A stretch of 64,000 bases of DNA. Origin: Sipunculus nudus. Its lineage: Eukaryota; Annelida; Sipuncula; Golfingiida; Sipunculidae. This document shows positions 53,331 to 61,483 of this stretch, piece after piece. The translations under genes and the position numbers were made by a program. Positions within the stretch are counted from its first letter, which is position 1. Each line of letters opens with the position of its first letter. Location of the stretch: assembly GCA_026874595.1 (NCBI GenBank), contig CM049307.1, positions 27,068,362 to 27,132,361 of the forward strand, in the 5' to 3' direction. The notes beneath the pieces are model-generated. The model did not search any database. It was not told the DNA's origin and saw only the letters and a list, made by a program, of their open reading frames with translations.

Positions 53331-53600
53331 TTTAGCTCCGCTGACTTTAAGTCATCTGAGCTATAGTCGTGTTTCATTGTCCGTCGTCCGTCTGTCCGTC
53401 CTCCCGTCCGTCCGTAAGACAGGCACGTTTCGACACCGCTGGACCTACGAATCCAAAATTCGGCATACTGTTAGATGTCCCGAAAATCTCCTACCAAACA
53501 AAAAACTGGGTCACTGCGAATCAGTTCCTTCGAAAAATTAAGGAAAAACTTCAAATTTCTATTAAAAACCTATTATCACACTTCAGGACTGCCTAATATC
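53331..53600 (+). mobile_element. Family A fragment (5' end)
   Basis: Begins TTTAGCTCCGCTGACTTTAA with the return arm GTCATCTGAGCTATAG, then GTCCGTCGTCCGTC repeats and a decayed first unit. It then breaks off. Confidence 0.55.
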
Positions 53601-54060
53601 AAAATCATTTATCTGTTTTTTTTTTAAATATTTATGAGAACTTTCCTCCTATATATTTCCTATATTCATGCCAGGAATTAAGCCTGTAAAGAGTAATTTC
53701 TGTAAGTTATGGACGCGAACATAATGGACTTTGTAAAAGATTAGGAAAAATATAAACTCACATAACATTAAAATTTTTTATGCTAGAAATTTTTTTTCAA
53801 GTGTTTTGTTTAATTAAGATTCAGTTGTATACCCGAAATTAGATCTGAATTTTGTAAAATTTTTAAGATAATAGCATAAAATAAGTTCAGTACCTTAGAT
53901 CTTGCCCAACTTTGACCATGTCGCCTTTTTTTTCTGTGAGTACTGTTTATAAAATTTTCACAGCATGTTAACATAAATATTTCATTTGTTTAAATCAAAC
54001 ATTTGAAGTAAAAGGTTGAAAATTAATCTAGTTATTGCATTTTTTTTCTTTTAGGCTCTA
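53601..54060. other. AT-rich intergenic sequence, nothing recognised
   Basis: No supported feature. Confidence 0.4.
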
Positions 54061-54087
54061 TTGTAGTCACTTGGTTTGTCGTTGCAG

Positions 54088-54195
54088 ATGCAGGATGGCC
54101 ACTCCTGGTCACTGGAAGTCAGCTATGCCAGGGTTCTTGATTTTTTACAGTCACTGGGGGAGATCCCCTGCTGTGACAGGTGTACAGTTTTCTGA
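54088..54195 (+). pseudogene. Coding-like fragment (35 codons plus stop), unidentified
   Basis: After a convincing acceptor (GTTTGTCGTTGCAG) a frame reads MQDGHSWSLEVSYARVLDFL, then QSLGEIPCCDRCTVF and a TGA. The stop falls exactly where the right 173-bp array begins. The CCDRC cysteines and the protein-like composition suggest a real former terminal exon. No family recognised. Confidence 0.35.
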
Positions 54196-56280
54196 CCCCG
54201 GGCATGCTTGGTTAGTGCCGCTAAGCCGTAGGAAATTCATGGCAGTTCGTTACAAAATAAGAAATGGCAGTTTTAAAATTTCAAGTTTTTAAACAGTCTG
54301 TAATTCAAAAACGGTGAGGTGTGTCAGAACACTTTTGGTGCCAGGTAAGAGGTAGACATAATAGCTGACCCCGGGCATGCTTGGTTAGTGCCGCTAAGCC
54401 TTAGGAAATTCAGGGCAGTTCATTACAAAATAAGAAAACGGCTTTTTTTAAATTTCAAGTTTTTAAAAAGTCTGTAATTCAAAAACGGTGAGGTGTGTCG
54501 GAACACTTTTGGTGCCAGGTAAGAGGTGGACATCAGGGCTGACCCCAGGCATATTCGGTTAGTGCCGCTAAGCCGTAGGAAATTGAGGGGAGTTCATTAC
54601 AAAATAAGAAAACGGCTTTTTTAAAATTTCAAGTTTTTAAACAGTCTGTAATTCAAAAACGGTGAGGTGTGTCAGGACACTTTTGGTGCCAGGTAAAAGG
54701 TGGACATCAGGGCTGACCACAGGCATATTTGGTTAGTGCCGCTAAGCCGTAGGAAATTGAGGGGAGTTCATTACAAAATAAGAAATGGCAGTTTTAAAAT
54801 TTCAAGTATTTAAAAAGTCTGTAATTCAAAAACGGTGAGGTGTTTCAGAACACTTTTGGTGCCAGGTAAGAGGTAGACATAATAGCTGACCCCGGGCATG
54901 CTTGGTAAGTGCCGCTAAGCCGTAGGAAATTCAGTGCAGTTCATTACAAAATAAGAAAACGGCTTTTTTAAAATTTCAAGTTTTTAAAAAGTCTGTAATT
55001 CAAAAACGGTGAGGTGTGTCGGAACACTTTTGGTGCCAGGTAAGAGGTGGACATCAGGGCTGACCCCAGGCATATTCGGTTAGTGCCGCTAAGCCGTAGG
55101 AAATTGAGGGGAGTTCATTACAAAATAAGAAAACGGCTTTTTTTAAATTTCAAGTTTTTAAACAGTCTGTAATTCAAAATCGGTGAGGTGTGTAAGGACA
55201 CTTTTGGTGCCAAGTAAGAGGTGGACATAATAGTTGACCCCGGGCATATTCGGTTAGTGCCGCTAAGCCGTAGGAAATTGAGGGGAGTTCATTACAAAAT
55301 AAGAAAACGGCTTTTTTAAAATTTCAAGTATTTAAAAAGTCTGTAATTCAAAATCGGTGAGGTGTGTCAGGACACTTTTGGTGCCAAGTAAGAGGTGGAC
55401 ATAATAGCTGACCCCGGGCATGCTTGGTTAGTGCCGCTAAGCCGTAGGAAATTCAGGGCAGTTCGTTACAAAATAAGAAAACGGCTTTTTTTTAAATTTC
55501 AAGTTTTTAAACAGTCTGTAATTCAAAAACGGTGAAGTGTGTCAGGACACTTTTGGTGCCAGGTAAGAGGGGGACATAATAGCTGACCCCGGGCATGCTT
55601 GGTTAGTGCCGATAAGCCGTAGGAAATTCATGGCAGTTCGTTACAAAATAAGAAATGGCAGTTTTAAAATTTCAAGTATTTAAAAAGTCTGTAATTCAAA
55701 ATCAGTAAGGTGTGTCAGGACACTTTTGGTGCCAGGTAAGAGGGGGACATCAGGACTGACCCCGGGCATGTGTGGTTAGTGCCGCTAAGCCGTAGGAAAT
55801 TGAGGGGAGTTCATTACAATATAAGAAAACGGCTTTTTTAAATTTCAAGTTTTTAAACAGTCTGTAATTTAAAAACGGTGAGGTGTGTCAGAACACTTTT
55901 GGTGCCAAGTAAGAGGTGGACATAATAGCTGACCCCGGGCATATTCGGTTAGTGCCGCTAAGCCGTAGGAAATTGAGGGCAGTTCATTACAAAATAAGAA
56001 AATGGCTTTTTTAAAATTTCAAGTTTTTAAACAGTCTGTAATTCAAAAACGGTGAGGTGTGTCAGAACACTTTTGGTGCCAGGTTAGAGGGGGACATAAT
56101 AACTGACCCCAGGCATATTCGGTTAGTGCCGCTAAGCCGTTTGAAATTGAGGGCAGTTCATTACAAAATAAGAAAATGGCTTTTTTAAAATTTCAAGTTT
56201 TTAAACAATCTGTAATTCAAAAACGGTGAGGTGAGTCAGGACACTTTTGGTGCCAGGTAACCTGTACATGTGACAGGTTT
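54190..56280 (-). repeat. ~173-bp tandem array, about 12 units (right arm, inverted)
   Basis: Same unit as 47355-49625 read on the other strand: GACCCCGGGCATGCTTGG, TTAGTGCCGCTAAGCCGTAG, GAAATTGAGGGGAGTTCATT and CGGTGAGGTGTGTCAGAACA landmarks recur every ~173 bp. Units within this array resemble each other more closely than they resemble the left array, suggesting local homogenisation. A decayed half-unit extends to about 56360. Confidence 0.9.
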
Positions 56281-56570
56281 CAAGATTTCGTGGGGTTAGT
56301 GGCGCTTAGCCGTTGGAAATTGTGCACAGTTCATTACCAAATAAGAAATGTCATATATATAAGACTGTGCGTTAATGAGGCGGTATCTGGGGCCATAGGT
56401 GAACAAATACAGCATCGGTCGGGTCACACACATCAATCATATTTTCTAAGGAGGGCCACAGACACTAGTCAACTGTTCATTGGAACACTCCTGGTGCTTT
56501 TATGATATGCTCCGCCCACCGTCGCGCACTCACATAAAACTGGAAAGATCCAGGCCTAACAGGGAGAGCA

Positions 56571-56640
56571 ATCACGAACGGAGTAACGAGTAATGGGTGA
56601 CAACTTTGGGTACGTCTTCTCTGATAACATCGCTGAACCC
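56571..56640 (-). repeat. Right member of the ~57-bp inverted pair
   Basis: Inverse of 45855-45925 (CATTACTCGTTACTC and ACGTACCCAAAGTTGTCAC on the minus strand), immediately followed by the segment shared with 45311-45350. Confidence 0.6.
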
Positions 56641-57039
56641 GGCCGCACAAGCAAACAGGGAGGCTCTGTGTTTCCCTCCAGTCTTTGTATTTATTTCTCT
56701 ATAAGCTGTAACAATCAATTTAAACAAGTTGTGTATTATATAAAACCCCATATTGTTGTTTATCGGTAAAAATAATTTTGTCGTGACAGAAACGAAATAA
56801 ACTGTGATTTTGGAGAAAAATCTGTGCCTATACATGTAATTTGAACAAGAAGTTTCAATGAGATGGTAGAAAATAATTGGAACTATTCGATTTGTGTTGG
56901 TAATTTGCAAATGGAGGCGCAGGTAAATATATTAAAGTTTATTGGTGTGAAGTTTGGCTGTGATATTTACCCGGACGACAGTTTTATTAAAAAAGAAAAA
57001 CTGGCAGGAAGCACAGGTTTGAGTTGAGACAGGTGACAT

Positions 57040-57117
57040 AGCCGAGCACTTGTTGATTTCAGCTGGTTTGTTTCGTTCAGGTTCTCACGCGTGTTTTATA
57101 TACCCGGCATCTGGCCC
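57040..57117 (+). promoter_or_regulatory. Histone H1 promoter segment with TATA box, cut off by a transposon
   Basis: TTTTATATACCC places a TATA box at 57097-57102. The next 15 bases end in the target duplication ATCTGGCCC (57109-57117), after which the Mutator-like element begins. The same 9 bases restart the host sequence at 60045 and lead in 71 bases to the H1 ATG. Without the insertion the TATA box would stand ~86 bases before the ATG, a normal replication-histone spacing. This reading is inference from the clean insertion site. Confidence 0.6.
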
Positions 57118-58218
57118 TAGTCCATACATGGACCTCTATGTCCTATGATACTTCTGCTGGACGGACATCACGGTCCATGGGCCCAATGCAAATTCAATGT
57201 AGACACTCCGCAACGTATTTGCAACGATAGGTCGAGGGCCCTCGGAGGAGATGACAGGTCTGATCACTCGAAGAAATTGCATCAGGCTTATAAACACTAT
57301 ATTTACTAACCTTTTGCATGCATGATTTTACATTCTAACTGACAAAAAGTCTTATTTTACAGGTTCTTTCTTGTACAACCCACGCAACGCTGTGTATCCA
57401 ATGTAGCCATTTGTCGCAATGCAATGTGGGAAGGATTCATACTCTCCGGGCAGAGACTCCGCCTTTGAAAGGTCTCTCAGTTCACGTGAATAGGGCCGGA
57501 TTATAAGACCGTCGGGACATCAGCAAGGAACCACATTTGCTGTTCGTTCAACGCACTGGTTAACTGCAGAAATAAATAAACTTATACATAAATAGAAATT
57601 GTATCTGTGGTTGTAGGTTTATGTGGCAACATTTATTTCATCATTCTTTCTATGTTCAACTTCTACCGCGCTCATCGTCTCTCTCTACAGGTAAGATATA
57701 AAAACATGATATATTATAAGCCTATTTTAAATTTTTTATGTAAATAAATTAAAATTTCTTTCCTTCAAATATATATGTGTGTGCGTGTACACATAATGGT
57801 CATTTTACGAAAAACGGCCCATTATACAGGTACAACATCTGGAAAATAACTGATCTTAATATCAATGTTATAGTGTCTCGCGCGGAAATAAAAAAAATAA
57901 ATATATGAAATAATTTTCAGCAGAGCACCATATTTCACTGAGAGTTATAGTTTTTGCTAATTTAATGCCCTATGGTTTCAACAATTTCAACATCTTTACA
58001 GACTAGTGGTTCGAAATATTATGTTAGATGAGCTGGATATTTTCATGCATGCCAATTTCACGGTCCCGCATAATTAATTAAAAAGGTTCGCCTATATGAT
58101 GTATTTTTTTTAAGGAAAATATATTTGAGCCCTGTAAAATGCATATGTTTAATTTTATGAGTTAAGTCAAACATCCTGAAAAAATAAAGCTGCACCCTAA
58201 TGTAGGTATAATACAAAA

Positions 58219-58696
58219 TAAAGCTATAATTCCTTTTACGCAGTTGCGGCAAGGGCGATTCCTTTTATGCGGTCGCGGTTGCGGATTAAAAACGATTTTT
58301 GTATATGTAATATAATGTACGATACATGTATTTCCAATATTCCATATTCCCATGTGTTTCCTATATTCACAATAATTTAAATCGGTGTTTTCATGCAGGC
58401 GGAAAACGTTTTTAATCGTGACATTTTCTGATAAACACGATATAATCCTGGGGAAACCCCTATATGTGACGTATAAAATTCAGCGGGATTCCTCGTCCGA
58501 CCCCATATACGTTTAATATTTTTGTCGGATCGGTCGCTACATGATCCGACAAAAATCTGTCGGATGACGGGTCGGATAAGTACCGCGACCGCAACCGCAT
58601 AAAAGGAATCAGTCCTTCGTAATATCATATGTTCTACTCTATCTGCAACCGCGACCGTACCGCGGCCGCAACCGCGTAAAAGGAACCCTAGCTTTA
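58219..58696. mobile_element. MITE-like element nested in the Mutator-like spacer
   Basis: The 32-bp ends (58219-58250 and 58665-58696) are inverted, with the core TTCCTTTTACGC and TTGCGGC. A second, inner pair of the same motif (TTCCTTTTATGCGGTCGCGG type) lies at 58257-58284 and 58585-58611. The inside has TCCGACAAAAAT/ATTTTTGTCGGA hairpins at about 58517-58556. GC-rich against AT-rich flanks; no coding capacity. Confidence 0.65.
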
Positions 58697-59345
58697 AGAT
58701 CATGAAAAATACGACAATCGACCTGGTTAATAAAAAATGTGGAAAATAAAAGCATTTTCTAATATGTTTAAGTCATTTTTTTAATAATGTCTGTTCACAA
58801 ATGATAATTGCGTTGAAGAAGGATGTCTTATAAATGTGATCATTGGCAAACTTTTTACCTAAAGCATGTAGACTTCTTTTAAAATATTTAAAAGTTTAAT
58901 ATTTGAAATTACACAACACAGTCAGTGATTTCTATTGAAAGATGAAATTCGGAATATAACAATGCCAGTTTGTAGATTTTACATGTTACATCCATTCTGT
59001 TCTTCTTTGTTTCGACACCGCTAACCGATATTCACCACCGTTTAAGTGCATGACAAGGTACGAATTTGATCGACAATGATATTGGAAAAAAGATATCCTT
59101 TCAAAGAAAATTAATTACTTCTTTAACCTTTTCTGGTACTCAGTATATTTATTTTTTGATAATGTGAGCAATATTCAAAAACTAAGAAATTATTCCTTTA
59201 AAAATAGAAATCCACCATTTTTGGAGAAATATAGGTAACGGTGTTGAAAAGAAATGTTGGGTATTATACTTCGTCAAATAGATAAGCTAAAATTAAGTAT
59301 AAATTATAAGATACTAATTAAATTCTATCCCCAAAGCACAATGAC

Positions 59346-59348
<3 letters not shown>

Positions 59349-59393
<45 letters not shown>
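59349..59393. repeat. (TA)n microsatellite at the inner edge of the right MULE arm
   Basis: About 22 TA dinucleotides in a row, matched by a short ATATATATGTGTG run at the inner edge of the left arm. Confidence 0.9.
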
Positions 59394-59395
<2 letters not shown>

Positions 59396-60115
59396 ATGGA
59401 ATGAAATTTTAATTTATTTACATAAAAATTTAAAAAAAAGGCTTATAATATATCATGTTTTTATATCTTACCTGTAGAGAGACGATGAGCGCGGTAGAAA
59501 TTGAACATAGAAAGAACGATGAAATAAATGTTGCCACATAAACCTACAACCACAGATACAATTTCTATTTATGTATAAGTTTATTTATTATTGCAGTTAA
59601 CCCAGTGCGATGAACGAACATCAAATTGTGGTTCCTTACTGATGTCCCGACGGTCATATAATCCGGCCCTATTCACGTGAACTGAGAGACCTTTCAAAGG
59701 CGGAGTCTCTGCCCGGAGAGTATGAATCCTTCCCACATTGCATTGCGACAAATGGCTACATTGGATACACAGCGTTGCGTGGGTTGTACAAGAAAGAACC
59801 TGTAAAATAAGACTTTTTGTCAGTTAGAATGTAAAATCATGCATGCAAAAGGTTAGTGAATATAGTGTTGATAAGCCTGATGCAATTTCTTCGAGTGATC
59901 AGACCTGTCATCTCCTCCGAGGGCCCTCGACCTATCGTTGCAAATACGTTGCGGAGTGTCTACATTGAATTTGCATTGGGCCCATGGACCGTGATGTCCG
60001 TCCAGCAGAAGTATCATAGGACATAGAGGTCCATGTATGGACTAATCTGGCCCCTGATTGACATGAGTTGATAACTCTCCGAGGTTGCAACACGATTAAT
60101 TAACAGTAAAGCAAA

Positions 60116-60292
60116 ATGTCTAACGCCGCTGCTCCCGTCAAGGCTAAGAAGCCAGCCAAAACGAGGGCTACGCCAAGCCATCCACAAGTAGCCAGCATGG
60201 TAGTGGCTGCCGTCAAGTCTCTGAAGGAGCGGAAAGGCTCCTCCCTGGACGACTGTGAACTTCGACGGACGTCCGAGGTCCATTTTTCGTGA
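60116..60292 (+). pseudogene. Truncated linker histone H1 gene (N-terminus only)
   Basis: An ATG at 60116 opens MSNAAAPVKAKKPAKTRATP, then SHPQVASMVVAAVKSLKERK and GSSL. This is a linker-histone N-terminal tail (Ala/Lys/Pro-rich) followed by the first helix of the globular winged-helix domain, matching the family pattern HPxxxxMVxxAIxxLKERxGSS. Similarity stops after codon 44 (60247), where AIKKYI would be expected. The frame then runs through unrelated sequence to a TGA at 60290. The remaining globular domain and the long basic tail are missing, so it cannot make a working H1. Its promoter is also separated from it by the 2.93-kb MULE. Confidence 0.85.
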
Positions 60293-60456
60293 AAATGCTC
60301 CGTGAATGCCTGCTCTTCCTCCGCTTTTAGCCGGAAACATATTTCCCTGACCAGCCTTCTGTTCACCGCTTTGCAGTGTATTTCGCTGATCATCGCCGCC
60401 CTCAAGGCTTCGTCAAGATCATGTATATCAAACGGTGCCAATACACGCTTTCTAAT
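60250..60456 (-). pseudogene. Coding-like fragment joined head-on to the H1 remnant, unidentified
   Basis: On the minus strand, after an acceptor-like TTTGTCTATTAG, a frame reads KRVLAPFDIHDLDEALRAAM, then ISEIHCKAVNRRLVREICFR and LKAEEEQAFTEHFHEKWTSD. It is rich in charged residues, balanced in composition and GC-richer than its flanks, so it looks like a real exon. It ends where H1 similarity begins on the other strand. I do not recognise the family. Confidence 0.4.
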
Positions 60457-60504
60457 AGACAAATTTCACTATTAATAATACTAATATTGCGACTAATATT
60501 CTTT

Positions 60505-61483
60505 TTTTTTTAAATCTGCTTGATATAAAAAATGTTATAAAATTTTAAATACGCTAAACAAACCATCAAGTTTGGTATCAACGGAAAGTACTTTTCACAG
60601 GTAGTCACATGGTATGAATTTTAGAGTGGCACAAGTGAGCGTTTTAGAGAAGTAAAATACGACTTTTATTCAATTTTATTTTAATTTAGCGTGAATTTTA
60701 AAGTGTTATAAAATTTTAATTACGCTAAACAACCCATTAAGTATGGTATCAACGGAAAGTACTTTTTACTGGTAGTCACATGGTATGAAATTAAAGTGGC
60801 ACAAGTGAGCGTTTTAGAGCTGTCAAATACGACTTTTATTTAATTTTATTTTAATTTAGCGTGAATTTTAAAGTGATATAAAATTTTAATTACGCTAAAC
60901 AACCCATCAAGTTTGGTATCAACGGAAAGTACTTTTTACTGGTATTCATATAGTATGAATTTTAGAGTGGCACAAGTGAGCGTTTTAGAGCAGTCAAGTA
61001 CGACTTTTATTCAATATTTTTTTCAATTTCTCTTGGATATAAAAGTGTTATTTATCTTTAAATACACTAAACAACCCATCAAGTTTGGTATCAACGGAAA
61101 GGACTTTTTACTGGTAGTCACATGGTATGAATTTTAAAGTGGCACAAGTGAACGTTTTAGAGCAGTCAGATACGACTATTATTTATTTTTTTTTTAAATT
61201 TAGCGTGAATTTTAAAGTGTTATAAAATTTTAATTACGCTAAACAACCCATCAAGTTTGGTATCAACGGAAAGTACTTTGCACTGGTAGTCCCATGGTAT
61301 AAAAATCAGAGTGGCACAAGTGAGCGTTTTAGAGCAGCCTGATACGACTATTATTCATTTTTTTAATTTCCCGTGGATTTTAAATTGTTATGTATATTTA
61401 AATACGCTTAACAACTCATCAAGTTTGGTATCACATGAAAGTACTTTTCACTGGTAGTCACATGGTATAAAATTAGAGTGGCA
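60505..61483 (+). repeat. ~170-bp satellite array, first orientation (about 5.5 units)
   Basis: AGTGGCACAAGTGAGCG occurs at 60625, 60795, 60966, 61138 and 61310 (spacing 170-172). Other landmarks are ACGCTAAACAACCCATCAAG and TTTGGTATCAACGGAAAGTA. At about 61483 the unit is cut inside GTGGCAC and the array flips. Confidence 0.93.

Larger units (their letters stand above)
57118..60044. mobile_element. Non-autonomous Mutator-like element with ~650-bp terminal inverted repeats
   Basis: Left arm 57118-57773 and right arm 59394-60044 are inverted copies, well over 90 percent identical by eye, starting TAGTCCATACATGGACCTCT. A perfect 9-bp direct repeat ATCTGGCCC flanks the element (57109-57117 and 60045-60053). 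Very long inverted repeats with a 9-11-bp duplication are the mark of Mutator-like (MULE) transposons. The 1.6-kb spacer holds no transposase frame but does hold a smaller inverted-repeat element. Near-identity of the arms points to recent insertion or arm homogenisation. Confidence 0.85.

Noticed and set aside
47355-56280. CRISPR array
   Set aside because: Units are ~173 bp, directly adjoining without unique spacers, in a eukaryotic sequence with introns.
56572-56910. 112-codon minus-strand frame ending AAGFSDVIREDVPKVVTHYS
   Set aside because: The end coincides with the repeated ~57-bp segment and the start is AT-rich low-complexity; no homologous protein recognised.
59466-59480. U1 snRNA-like start (ATCTTACCTG)
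   Set aside because: Only the first ~10 bases resemble U1; the rest does not fold or match and it lies in a MULE arm.
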